DNA of 48,064 bases from Bacteroidales bacterium (GTDB lineage Bacteria; Bacteroidota; Bacteroidia; Bacteroidales; UBA932), in the NCBI GenBank assembly GCA_017529425.1, contig JAFXNQ010000054.1, positions 1 through 48,064 of the forward strand, written 5' to 3'. The translations under genes and the position numbers were made by a program. The notes below the pieces were generated by a model. It searched no databases. It worked only from the letters and a program-made list of their open reading frames with translations, and had not been told where the DNA came from. Numbering within the stretch: position 1 is the first letter of the stretch; the number at the start of each line of letters is the position of its first letter. Of the stretch, positions 34,011 through 42,186 are shown piece after piece.

Positions 34011-34799
34011 ATGAAACGAATTCTTTTGATTTTGACGGTGGCGGTGATGACCACCTCTTGCGGTGTCCTCTCTAAAGTGGATACATCCAGAGCGCTTTAT
34101 GGTGTCACAAAAGCGTTGCAGGCTGCCACGATAACAGACGAGCAGGTACAGTCCTATATGCGTCAGTATGTCGCACAACTGGACGCCTCCAACAAGATGT
34201 GTGCAGCCAACAGCACCTATAGCCGCCGGCTGGCGACCCTCACAAAGGGGCTGACCGATGTGGATGGGCTGCCGCTCAATTTCAAGGTTTATCAGACAGA
34301 CCAGGTGAATGCCTTTGCTTGTGCCGATGGCAGCGTAAGGGTCTATAGCGGCCTTATGGATTTACTCACCGATGATGAGGTGCTGGGTGTAATTGGCCAT
34401 GAGATAGGCCATGTGGCGCTAAAGCACTCAAAGAAAGAGGTGCAGAACGCATACCTTACAAGCGCTATGCTTGATGGTCTGGCATCTACAAACACGACAA
34501 TCGCGGCGATAACAGATTCGCAGTTGGGGGCCTTGGGAGAGGCTGCCCTCAATGCAAAGTACTCAAAGAAACAGGAGAACGAAGCCGATGATTATGGCTA
34601 TGAATTCCTGAAATCGCACGGTAAGAACCCCGTGGCGATGATAAAAAGCTTCCAGAAGATGCTGGCGCTCAAAAACGCCTCTTCCACCAGGTCCAGCAAT
34701 GCCGTAACCCAGCTGCTATCTTCACACCCGGAGCTGGAGACACGAATATCCCGTATCACCCAGAAGGCGATTGCAGACGGCTATATTACCGTAAAATAG
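34011..34799 (+). CDS. M48-family zinc metallopeptidase lipoprotein
   Basis: A 262-residue periplasmic lipoprotein peptidase of the LoiP/YcaL type. I start it at ATG 34011 because this gives a clean signal peptide with lipobox Cys17 (MKRILLILTVAVMTTSC); a longer frame to 33933 overlaps the divergent oxidoreductase. The zinc site is HEIGH at 130-134, and the third ligand is probably in the block KKQENEADDYGYEFL. Such enzymes are thought to take part in envelope protein quality control. It stands alone between the PUL and the rubredoxin gene. Confidence 0.92.
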   Translation: MKRILLILTVAVMTTSCGVLSKVDTSRALYGVTKALQAATITDEQVQSYMRQYVAQLDASNKMCAANSTYSRRLATLTKGLTDVDGLPLNFKVYQTDQVNAFACADGSVRVYSGLMDLLTDDEVLGVIGHEIGHVALKHSKKEVQNAYLTSAMLDGLASTNTTIAAITDSQLGALGEAALNAKYSKKQENEADDYGYEFLKSHGKNPVAMIKSFQKMLALKNASSTRSSNAVTQLLSSHPELETRISRITQKAIADGYITVK

Positions 34800-34816
34800 A
34801 TACTGTTTGTCGGAGT

Positions 34817-34978
34817 TTACTCGGCGGGACTGAAATCCTCTTTGCCTACGCCGCACAGGGGGCATACCCAGTCTGCGGGGAGATCTTCGAAAGATGTGCC
34901 GGGGGCGATGCCGTTATCAGGGTCGCCGACTGCGGGGTCGTATTCATACCCGCAAATGTTGCATACGTACTTTTGCAT
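34817..34978 (-). CDS. Rubredoxin
   Basis: A 53-residue iron electron carrier with all four ligands: Cys6 and Cys9 in [12 protein letters not shown], Cys39 and Cys42 in [11 protein letters not shown] start at ATG 34978, which gives MQKYVC; the open frame upstream is not rubredoxin. It lies 16 bp after the flavodiiron gene and is almost certainly its electron donor. Confidence 0.97.
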   Translation of the reverse strand: MQKYVCNICGYEYDPAVGDPDNGIAPGTSFEDLPADWVCPLCGVGKEDFSPAE

Positions 34979-34994
34979 GGGATATCGGTATTGG

Positions 34995-36194
34995 TTATTG
35001 GATTTTCCTGATAAATTCGCGGCCATAGTCTTCGCATGCCGCAAGTGCCGCCTCATCGGGAACCCAGAGGGTGCGGATGCCTTCGTCAACCACAGCGATG
35101 CCCGTCTCGGTGAGCAGTGCGGAGAGCTGTTTGACAGCCTCGCCGCTCCAACCGTACGATCCAAACGCTGCACCAACCTTCTTTTTGAGTTTCATCCCCT
35201 TAACCATCTCCATAAGGCCGGCTATGGCGTATGAATAACCGTTGTTGATGGTGGGGGAGCCCACAATCACGGCGCGGGAGTGGAATATCTCTGTGAGAAT
35301 ATCGTTCTTGTCCTCTTTGGCAGCGTTGAACAGTTTCACGGCAGTGCCGCTCGATGCAGAAGTGATGCCACGGGCAATAGCATCTGCCATCTTTCTGGTG
35401 CTGTTCCACATGGTGTCATAGACAATAGTAACCTGATTCTCGGCATAGGCGTCTGCCCAAAGAAGATATTTTTCTATAATTTTCCCGGGATCCTTGCGCC
35501 AGATTACTCCATGGCTGGGGCAGATGAGCGTCAGCGGCAGATTCATGGCTAAAATCTCCTTTACCTTGCGGGTTACCATAGGGCAGAAGGGGGCCAGGAT
35601 GTTGGCGTAGTATTTCTCCGCCTCTGCCATCATCTCTGCCTCGGGGACCTCGTCGTTGAAGAGGCTCTCACTTGCATAATGCTGCCCAAAGCCGTCGTTG
35701 CTGAACAATATGCCGCCGCAGCCGTCGTAGTAGCTGAACATGGTGTCGGGCCAGTGAAGCATTGGGGCCTCAATAAAAGTGAGGCTCTCGCCGCCGCCAA
35801 GATCCAGTTTGTCGCCTGTTTTAACCTTTACAAAGTTCCAATCCTGATGATAGTGCCCGCGGATAATGGCCTCGCCCTTGGCGGTGCAGTATATCGGAGT
35901 GCCGGGAATGGTTCGCATCAGCTCAACAAGGGCGCCGGAGTGGTCGCTTTCGTTGTGCTGCATAATCACGGCGTCAATCTGAGCAAGGTCAATCTCCTGT
36001 TTGAGCCTTGCCACGAATTCGCGGTCGTAGGGGCCCCACACGGTGTCAATCAAAACCGTTTTGGATGCGCCGCGCAGCAAATAGGCGTTGTAGCTTGACC
36101 CGCGGCGGGTGCTTAGCTCATTGCCGTGGAACATTTTGAGTTCCCAGTCGGTCTTGCCGACCCACGTGATGTTGTCAGTTATTCTCTTTGCCAT
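34995..36194 (-). CDS. Flavodiiron protein (rubredoxin:oxygen oxidoreductase type)
   Basis: A cytoplasmic enzyme that reduces oxygen to water, or nitric oxide to nitrous oxide, in anaerobes. The 399-residue protein has an N-terminal metallo-beta-lactamase-like domain with diiron ligands His80, Glu82, Asp84, His85 (QHNESDHSG), His147, Asp167 and His228 (CPSHGVIW), and a C-terminal flavodoxin domain (about 252-399, [22 protein letters not shown]). It has no fused flavin reductase or rubredoxin domain, consistent with the separate rubredoxin gene just downstream. Its ATG directly follows the stop codon of the BACON lipoprotein. Confidence 0.95.
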   Translation of the reverse strand: MAKRITDNITWVGKTDWELKMFHGNELSTRRGSSYNAYLLRGASKTVLIDTVWGPYDREFVARLKQEIDLAQIDAVIMQHNESDHSGALVELMRTIPGTPIYCTAKGEAIIRGHYHQDWNFVKVKTGDKLDLGGGESLTFIEAPMLHWPDTMFSYYDGCGGILFSNDGFGQHYASESLFNDEVPEAEMMAEAEKYYANILAPFCPMVTRKVKEILAMNLPLTLICPSHGVIWRKDPGKIIEKYLLWADAYAENQVTIVYDTMWNSTRKMADAIARGITSASSGTAVKLFNAAKEDKNDILTEIFHSRAVIVGSPTINNGYSYAIAGLMEMVKGMKLKKKVGAAFGSYGWSGEAVKQLSALLTETGIAVVDEGIRTLWVPDEAALAACEDYGREFIRKIQ

Positions 36195-36800
36195 TTAACC
36201 AGCCTGGTTTAATACAAGGACATCGGAGTCACCGTCAATTGAAAAACTGATGGTGATTTCTCTTGCCGCATTGGTGGGGTTGGCGGGGATATATATGCTC
36301 ACGGTCTCGTTGCCGGTAATATCTGAATCGGGTTGAACGGTCACGCCGGCAGTATTGCATTTTGCCTTCCAGGGGCCGTTGGCAGTGACTATGGCCTTTA
36401 CCATACCGCCCTCTGCGGGAATTGTTCCGGCCTCTGCCGATACAGATACGTGGGGCTTATAGCCCTGGGTGATATAGGCGTATTTACTGCTGTAATTATT
36501 GCTGTTGCTGCGGCAGTATAGCTGCACTTTAATACAGGTAGTTGTCCAATTGTCGGTGGCAGGGACGGTAATGGTCACCATATCATCGCCTGCTCCGTTG
36601 GTTTTGGACACAGTAGCGTTGCAACCCTCTTCCATGACCACTTTCCATGGGAGGTCGGTCATAATCTTGAGATCCACGCTTCCGCCGGTATAGGGGACGC
36701 TGGACAGGCTTGGTGTGATTTGGATTGTGGGAGTAAACGTCTCCGAGCAAGCGCAAATCAGCGGCAGGGCCACAAGCAGTATCAAAAAGGCTTTTTTCAT
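36195..36800 (-). CDS. BACON-domain lipoprotein, two domains
   Basis: Predicted outer-membrane lipoprotein of 201 residues, starting at ATG 36800 with lipobox Cys18 (LPLICAC); an in-frame ATG 45 bp upstream overlaps the promoter region. Two BACON-like beta domains follow, about 25-110 (YTGGSVDLKIMTDLPWKVVME, YAYITQG) and 115-200 (AEGGMVKAIVTANGPWKAKC, ending VLVLNQAG). BACON domains usually bind glycans or mucin. It has no catalytic domain. The gene abuts the flavodiiron gene without a gap, an odd functional pairing. A divergent BACON gene lies 55 bp away. Confidence 0.85.
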   Translation of the reverse strand: MKKAFLILLVALPLICACSETFTPTIQITPSLSSVPYTGGSVDLKIMTDLPWKVVMEEGCNATVSKTNGAGDDMVTITVPATDNWTTTCIKVQLYCRSNSNNYSSKYAYITQGYKPHVSVSAEAGTIPAEGGMVKAIVTANGPWKAKCNTAGVTVQPDSDITGNETVSIYIPANPTNAAREITISFSIDGDSDVLVLNQAG

Positions 36801-36808
36801 ATCTACCG

Positions 36809-36836
36809 CAAATATATTAAATTTTGTGTAACTTTG
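36809..36836. promoter_or_regulatory. Divergent -7 boxes between the BACON genes
   Basis: Minus strand: TATATTTG at 36816-36809, only 8 bp before ATG 36800, which would leave almost no leader. Plus strand: TAACTTTG at 36829-36836, 19 bp before ATG 36856. Neither has a clear TTTG partner at the right spacing. Confidence 0.4.
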
Positions 36837-36855
36837 CTTTGTCAATCAAATCGGG

Positions 36856-37266
36856 ATGAAAAAGTGGTTCTTATCTGCGTGTGAGGCGGTTGTCGCCGCC
36901 GCTGTTCTGGTGGCGAGCCTCTCTACTGCCTCCTGCGAGAAATATATACTTCCGCACCTGGATTGTACCCTTGACACCATTTGGGTACCCTTGGAGGGCG
37001 GTACATATCACGTCACCATCTCCAGTAATGTTTCGTGGAAGTTTGAACTTACAAGCATCCCTGCCTGGGCTTCTGTAGATGTCACTTATGGCCAGAGCGA
37101 CTATGAGGAGGCCGTTTACCCTATCCAGATTGATGTTCAGCCCAATGATGGAGATTCCGGCCGCAACGGTGCAATAAAGTACTCTTCCCAGACGCTCACC
37201 CGCACTCTGGTAATCAGCCAGACAGGCCCCGCAACCGCACAGGATTCCGAAGCAGCCGGGGATTAA
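36856..37266 (+). CDS. BACON-domain lipoprotein, one domain
   Basis: Predicted lipoprotein of 136 residues with an unusually long signal peptide and lipobox Cys27 (SLSTASC). One BACON-like domain spans about 32-125: LDTIWVPLEGGTYHVTISSN, VSWKFELTSIPAWASVD, TRTLVISQTGPA. The tail AQDSEAAGD is acidic. It is divergent from the two-domain BACON gene and ends at a bidirectional terminator. No enzyme partner is evident; ligand unknown. Confidence 0.82.
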   Translation: MKKWFLSACEAVVAAAVLVASLSTASCEKYILPHLDCTLDTIWVPLEGGTYHVTISSNVSWKFELTSIPAWASVDVTYGQSDYEEAVYPIQIDVQPNDGDSGRNGAIKYSSQTLTRTLVISQTGPATAQDSEAAGD

Positions 37267-37301
37267 CTCAGCACGAATAGCGATTGCACTATAATAACGA
37301 A

Positions 37302-37326
37302 TAAACCCCGCGATTCGCGGGGTTTA
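37302..37326. terminator. Bidirectional terminator between convergent genes
   Basis: TAAACCCCGCG (37302-37312) and CGCGGGGTTTA (37316-37326) form a perfect 11-bp stem with a 3-nt loop, 35 bp after the BACON gene and 11 bp after the stop of the LruC gene on the other strand. Confidence 0.8.
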
Positions 37327-37337
37327 TCAGTCAGTTA

Positions 37338-39425
37338 TTACCACTCGCAAACCAGATAACGTTCGTCTACATCGGTGAAGTACCATCCGGCGTTGTTGGC
37401 GCCCATGGAAGTAATCCAGCCTTCGTAGAGGGGATATGCGTCGCTGAAGTGCAGTTTGTTCCAGACGTGTCTGGTCAGTGTAGGGCACTTGAAGCCCCAA
37501 ACCATACCGTTGGTACCTGCGTAAGGGTTGTTGCTGCTGACAAGGTTACCGCTGCTGACTGCCTCAGACAGCTTGCTGTTGAAGGGAGATACAGATTCTT
37601 TATGTATCAGCACGGGGCTGTATCCTTTGAGTCCGATAGGAGTGAAATCGCGATTGATTATGTAGAAGTTCTGGGCAGTGGTGTTGATGACTGCATCAAT
37701 CATGTTCTGTTTAGCCATCTCGCGCTCTTCACTGCCGAGTCCTGCGCGCGACTTCATATTGAAGATAACGGTGTAGGTAATCAGGCCTCCAGCCACATTC
37801 ATGTAGCCGGGGATGCAGTTATAGAATTTCTGCTTGATTATGTTTTTGAAGCCGGGTGACGGTAATTCCATAGTCTCGAGCTCGGGGTCATACTGGCTCT
37901 TGTCCTGAGGTTTGTATCCGTAGGTGAGATTGAATACGGTAATATTGCTGAAATTGCCGTTGCGATAGGTATAAACTGCATTGTCTCCACTACCTGCGCG
38001 CTCTTCGTTGAGGGTGAAAATGTGAGCCATCTCAACAACGGGATTCTTGCTGTCGGAGGTATAGACAGCAGAGTTACGCTGTATCGTAGTTTCTGTAAAT
38101 GCAGGGAGCGTTCCGTGAGGGTTGTTGTAACTGTCAAGGGTGAAGTGCTCCTCAACGCTCTCTACATACTGCTGGTCAAAGTTCTCCATCATCACGCCCA
38201 CGCGTGAAGGTCTGTTGGGGTTGCCGCTGCCCACTGCACGTAGATGCAGGACAACTTTCACCTGCTCGCGGGTGCCGTCGGACTCCAGCATGGAGTCGGG
38301 CATAACCTTGGCTTCAAAGTCGTAGTCAACAACCACGTCGTCAAAGTCGGTGTCATATACGCCGCCCTTTGTAATTTCCGGCCAGCTATCCTCAAACATC
38401 ACTACGCCGCTGGAGTGGTAGAAGGTCTGGTCTTGACTGGAAGAGACATATTTGGCAGGGTCGGGGAGTGTTACATCGGCTGCGTTATGAGGGGCATAAT
38501 CAACGATGATTGTGCCGTATTGGTCAACGGTTACCGAACCACCGTTCCCGGTAGCGACTGTATTCTGGGAGTTGGTGTCTATTACGATTGAATTGGAATC
38601 GTTCTGGCTGGTGAGGTCGCCGTTAGGGACAAAATTGGGATTAGGATAGAGTTTGGTTTCACCGTTTTCCTCGCCGCCGCAACCGCACATGCAGCCCCAG
38701 GGCATAACATAGGGGCTGTTCTCGCATTCACCGCAGGGGCAACTGAGTTTTTCCCCCTTCACTACGTAATTTTCAATTTCATACGCTTCATCCAGGAAGT
38801 AAGCTGCTCCATTGGCGCTTCCGGAATAAGCAAACTTGTATCTCAAAGTATGATTGTGTTCTTTGTCATAGAAAACCACGTCTTTGGGATAAGTGGGAGT
38901 GCCTTGCAGGCCGGATTCTTCTGTATTCTGGTAAGCAAAAGCCCACTTTACCCTCACGTAACGGGTCTTTCCAAACTCACCACTCTCAATTTGATCTACG
39001 GGGAAATCCGTAAGGGTGTATATCTCTGTCTGATTTGCCTCGGCTTTTGTGGAAAGTTGCTGCCCAAGGGCTGCGGTCAAATAATATACATTGACCCTGG
39101 TAGCCTCCGGCGATGAAAGCAGGAGATTGACGGTACCAAAGGGCTCGACATCTTTCCCGCCGACCGGAGTGGCCACCTTAGGTTCTACTGATACAGGGAT
39201 AACAGTAGTGTGACCTTTGTCATTCTTGTACTCCACATACACGGTAGTGGTTGCGGCAGGTACGCTCATCTGGGCATATCCGTAATATCCGGCAACCGCC
39301 TCATCGTTGTCAAACGGGTCATAAACTTTGTCTGATTTTTCTTCAGGCTTGTTGAACTTTGAGCAAGATGCCAGAGTGGCAACTGCTGAAGTGAGAAACA
39401 AAAGGTAAACAAAATGTTTTTTCAT
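37338..39425 (-). CDS. LruC/DUF4842-domain lipoprotein with a cysteine cluster
   Basis: Predicted surface lipoprotein of 695 residues, lipobox Cys21 (ATLASC). The C-terminal part, from about 338, carries the LruC/DUF4842 signature GVVMFEDSWPEITKGG then DTDFDDVVVDYDF (usually WP..GDYDFNDLVVDY). Ahead of it, residues 229-249 contain six cysteines (CPCGEC and CMCGCGG) in an otherwise almost Cys-free protein. The N-terminal region (about 40-215) is beta-rich and unrecognised. The gene has a GAAGGAG Shine-Dalgarno-like sequence and its own likely promoter, 38 bp after the DUF1573 gene. Function unknown; LruC proteins are often surface exposed and near polysaccharide genes. Confidence 0.82.
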   Translation of the reverse strand: MKKHFVYLLFLTSAVATLASCSKFNKPEEKSDKVYDPFDNDEAVAGYYGYAQMSVPAATTTVYVEYKNDKGHTTVIPVSVEPKVATPVGGKDVEPFGTVNLLLSSPEATRVNVYYLTAALGQQLSTKAEANQTEIYTLTDFPVDQIESGEFGKTRYVRVKWAFAYQNTEESGLQGTPTYPKDVVFYDKEHNHTLRYKFAYSGSANGAAYFLDEAYEIENYVVKGEKLSCPCGECENSPYVMPWGCMCGCGGEENGETKLYPNPNFVPNGDLTSQNDSNSIVIDTNSQNTVATGNGGSVTVDQYGTIIVDYAPHNAADVTLPDPAKYVSSSQDQTFYHSSGVVMFEDSWPEITKGGVYDTDFDDVVVDYDFEAKVMPDSMLESDGTREQVKVVLHLRAVGSGNPNRPSRVGVMMENFDQQYVESVEEHFTLDSYNNPHGTLPAFTETTIQRNSAVYTSDSKNPVVEMAHIFTLNEERAGSGDNAVYTYRNGNFSNITVFNLTYGYKPQDKSQYDPELETMELPSPGFKNIIKQKFYNCIPGYMNVAGGLITYTVIFNMKSRAGLGSEEREMAKQNMIDAVINTTAQNFYIINRDFTPIGLKGYSPVLIHKESVSPFNSKLSEAVSSGNLVSSNNPYAGTNGMVWGFKCPTLTRHVWNKLHFSDAYPLYEGWITSMGANNAGWYFTDVDERYLVCEW

Positions 39426-39455
39426 ATTTTAAAACTCCTTCAAACAAATCGGGCG

Positions 39456-39486
39456 CAAACGTATTACTTATCTACGTAATATCCAA
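39456..39486 (-). promoter_or_regulatory. Likely promoter of the LruC gene
   Basis: On the minus strand, TTGG (39486-39483) is followed after 19 bp by TACGTTTG (39463-39456), matching the Bacteroidota pattern apart from the first box. It lies mostly inside the end of the DUF1573 gene and would give a leader of about 25 nt containing the Shine-Dalgarno-like sequence. Confidence 0.5.
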
Positions 39487-39973
39487 GTCCAGTTTCAGCT
39501 CCGATACCGGAAACTAGGTCGCGGAGTTCCCGGGCCGACAGGCTGTTTTCGTACAATTCTTCGTAATCGTGATGGTAACTTGCATCAGGAACGACATTTA
39601 CGTCAAATCGCAGTTGAGCCATGCCGTCGGGTAAAATGTTGCCCCAAAAGCGGACCGAATGCTCAACTTTTCCTACATTTTTTTTGCTGTCGTACCTGAT
39701 GGTGACAAACATGAACTGTCCCGGAGGTATCAATGCTTTACCTTTGAAATCTGTTACTATACAGCCGCATGAGGGTTGGACATCCTGAATCAGCAGGGGC
39801 TTGTCGCCAGTATTTGTAAGCTTGCCGATTATGATGAGCTCCTGGCCGCGGAGAATGGGATAGTAATGACGTACCGGGTCTTTAATCTCGACTGTCGTGT
39901 ATTCCATTTTCTGCTTGCAAGATGTCAGGAGCGCACAAACAGCAAACAATATGAAGAAAATACGTTTTGTCAT
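39464..39973 (-). CDS. DUF1573-domain lipoprotein
   Basis: Predicted lipoprotein of 169 residues, lipobox Cys19 (ALLTSC), followed by one DUF1573 Ig-like domain (about 42-125) with the family motif QPSCGCIVTDF and IPPGQFMFVTIRYD. DUF1573 domains are ASPM/SPD-2/Hydin-like beta sandwiches and are common in Bacteroidota envelope proteins; no enzymatic role is known. The start codon overlaps the stop of the DUF4838 gene (ATGA), so the two are translationally coupled. It is the last of the overlapping genes in the exopolysaccharide-like operon. Confidence 0.88.
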   Translation of the reverse strand: MTKRIFFILFAVCALLTSCKQKMEYTTVEIKDPVRHYYPILRGQELIIIGKLTNTGDKPLLIQDVQPSCGCIVTDFKGKALIPPGQFMFVTIRYDSKKNVGKVEHSVRFWGNILPDGMAQLRFDVNVVPDASYHHDYEELYENSLSARELRDLVSGIGAETGLGYYVDK

Positions 39974-42186
39974 TTTATTATTATTTCATCTATAGCAAGG
40001 TCCCTGACATGTGTCTTGGACTGTGTTAGCCTAAGTTCAAAAGACGATGCATCAGGAATCTGGATGTGTGAATGGTATACAACCCTTTCGCCCTCTTCGT
40101 AGTAATCTAAAGAAGACTCACGACGCAGCGTCTTCACTAGTTTGCCATCAGCCCAAAGAGCGACTTCGGCGGGCGGCGCCATGTTGTGGCGCTCAAAATT
40201 CAGGAAACCAATTATGATTTCGCTGGCCCCGTCAAGACAATCTGCCGGAAGCTCTATACTCAGGTCTTTCTGGGGCATAAGTTCCCATCCCCAGTGATAA
40301 CTCTGGGAGATGCCAATTACGCCGTCGGTCAAGCGTTTCGTGGTTGTAACCCAAAACGCAGAATGTATCGTAAGTTCCCGTCCCAGAAGCAGATCTCCAT
40401 TCCAGGGTTGAGCTTGGAGCCAGGCGGCGCATTCGTTTTCATAGTCGGCAATATAGACGCCGGCTTCATTGATGCGGTCCATATGGTCCATCGATGCATG
40501 TTCATTGGCAGTAAGCACAAACAGACCGTCTTCGTCGGTTATGTTGGACAGGTCTTTTACTGCCCCCAGAAGGTCTTCTTTTACATGCCACTCGCCGTCA
40601 TCACCCTTATACAGATATCCTTTCTCGGGGTCAAGCCCGTTGTAGCGGGCAAGCTCCAGCATAGAGAACGATATGATTTGGCGTGTCTTGTTGTAAATTA
40701 CACTTTCACGGAAAGTCATCTCCTCAAGATTCATGTGGATGAATTTGTCGTAGAACTCCCTGTAAAGATCCTCGTTGAGGTAAGAGTTGATAGCATCCTC
40801 GATACCACCGTACATAGGCAGTGCCTTCCCACGTTCACGGGCCACTTCTTCCAACAACAGGTACATTTGGGAGCAATACTCTCCAATATGTGGCAAGACA
40901 TCCATGTAATAACTTTTTACCATAGTGGGGATGTCCAGGTCCGGATTCATCATAAGTTCTGCCAGGAAAAAAGTATATGCTTCTTGCGTAGTGGAGTAGA
41001 AATAGCCGCTGCCATTCAGGAAAAGACCCTTGACGCCCCGCTTGCGATATTCACGGAAGCGCTCCTGCATAGAATAAAGCACTGGGTAAGGGGTCAGGTA
41101 GTCATCGAAATTACATATGTAATCCCAGACATAAATAGTATTAGTCACTTTTTTCCAGGCTTCAAGGCTGCTGAAGAATTCCTGGGCTTGCGGTGAGTCA
41201 ACACTGCCTACCGCACGCGGGTAATCAATCGCAGAGAGGAATACGCCGACGTTAGACGGGAGTTTGTGGTCGGGAACCTCTTTGGTGGTAAGATAAGCCG
41301 GGATGAAAAAAGTATGCTTTGGGAAGCGGGTTGCGAGCTGTTCTATGAACCGTATTACGGCTGGTGTAGCATTATCCCTGGTGTTGCCGGCCGATTCGCA
41401 CTGGCGGCATTGACATACAACAGCATTGTCGTTAGGGCTGATGGTGAACCGGTTTGGATACTTGGTGCCGTCCCCGTATTGTTCAATGATATATTGGACA
41501 GTAAGGTCGTAGAGTTTATTGGAAGAGAAGCAGAACTGCTCAGGATGTGACAGGCCGCCGCTGCGGGCAAACAGGTCGGGACTCATGTTCTGGAATCCGT
41601 AGCTGTTGTCGCCATTGGAACCCAAAACCCTGGAGAGTTGATGGCCCCACAGGGCCCAGTCTACTTCAAGGTTGTTGAGACCAAGTAACAGAGTCATATC
41701 CATATTCTGGTTGCAGGGCATATATATGTCCCTGTATTCGAAAGGGAAGGTGATGGTTGTATCGCGCAGGGGGAACATATCCGGAGGCAAGTCATCTACC
41801 GTCATGTCACCATAAGTGTTTCCCTCGTGCTTTATGAATTGATAGAGCAGCCATGTCATTGTCCGCTCTGTCCTGGCAGACATCTTACATTTGCCATCCT
41901 CGTACTGTACTGAATAATCTCCGCCAAAATCGTCACCGATATGCAAAGTCACCTCCTTGTCGCAGGCAGAGGCATTGTTGGTCAATAAGCGAGCCTTGGT
42001 GCGACCCTGCATGTGTTGCCTCAGATAATCTGCCACTTTCGTTTCCTTGGCATTATCCGTGTCCTCGGCGTGGATATAGTAGGTAACTTTAGGTTCTTGT
42101 ACACTCTTTTGCCCTCCGCACCCAAACACTGTCAGCAGGGTGAGAAGAATAAGGATCTGGTTAGAAATAGATAACAAACTGGACAT
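39970..42186 (-). CDS. DUF4838-domain lipoprotein, hydrolase-like
   Basis: Predicted lipoprotein of 738 residues, lipobox Cys23 (LTVFGC). The centre matches DUF4838 as I know it: RFTISPNDNAVVCQCRQC at about 246-263, with Cys258, Cys260 and Cys263, in what looks like a barrel of the glycoside-hydrolase kind. The C-terminal part (about 590-738) looks like a beta-sandwich (LPADCLDGASEIIIGFLNF, SFELRLTQSK). No catalytic residues can be assigned with confidence. Its first 26 bp overlap the TPR-barrel gene, and its stop overlaps DUF1573. In this setting it may trim or modify the exported polysaccharide, as PgaB and AlgL do in other systems. That role is an inference. Confidence 0.82.
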   Translation of the reverse strand: MSSLLSISNQILILLTLLTVFGCGGQKSVQEPKVTYYIHAEDTDNAKETKVADYLRQHMQGRTKARLLTNNASACDKEVTLHIGDDFGGDYSVQYEDGKCKMSARTERTMTWLLYQFIKHEGNTYGDMTVDDLPPDMFPLRDTTITFPFEYRDIYMPCNQNMDMTLLLGLNNLEVDWALWGHQLSRVLGSNGDNSYGFQNMSPDLFARSGGLSHPEQFCFSSNKLYDLTVQYIIEQYGDGTKYPNRFTISPNDNAVVCQCRQCESAGNTRDNATPAVIRFIEQLATRFPKHTFFIPAYLTTKEVPDHKLPSNVGVFLSAIDYPRAVGSVDSPQAQEFFSSLEAWKKVTNTIYVWDYICNFDDYLTPYPVLYSMQERFREYRKRGVKGLFLNGSGYFYSTTQEAYTFFLAELMMNPDLDIPTMVKSYYMDVLPHIGEYCSQMYLLLEEVARERGKALPMYGGIEDAINSYLNEDLYREFYDKFIHMNLEEMTFRESVIYNKTRQIISFSMLELARYNGLDPEKGYLYKGDDGEWHVKEDLLGAVKDLSNITDEDGLFVLTANEHASMDHMDRINEAGVYIADYENECAAWLQAQPWNGDLLLGRELTIHSAFWVTTTKRLTDGVIGISQSYHWGWELMPQKDLSIELPADCLDGASEIIIGFLNFERHNMAPPAEVALWADGKLVKTLRRESSLDYYEEGERVVYHSHIQIPDASSFELRLTQSKTHVRDLAIDEIIIK

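Noticed and set aside
34979-35176. N-terminal extension of rubredoxin
   Set aside because: It overlaps the flavodiiron gene and adds unrelated sequence; the 53-residue form is the normal rubredoxin length.
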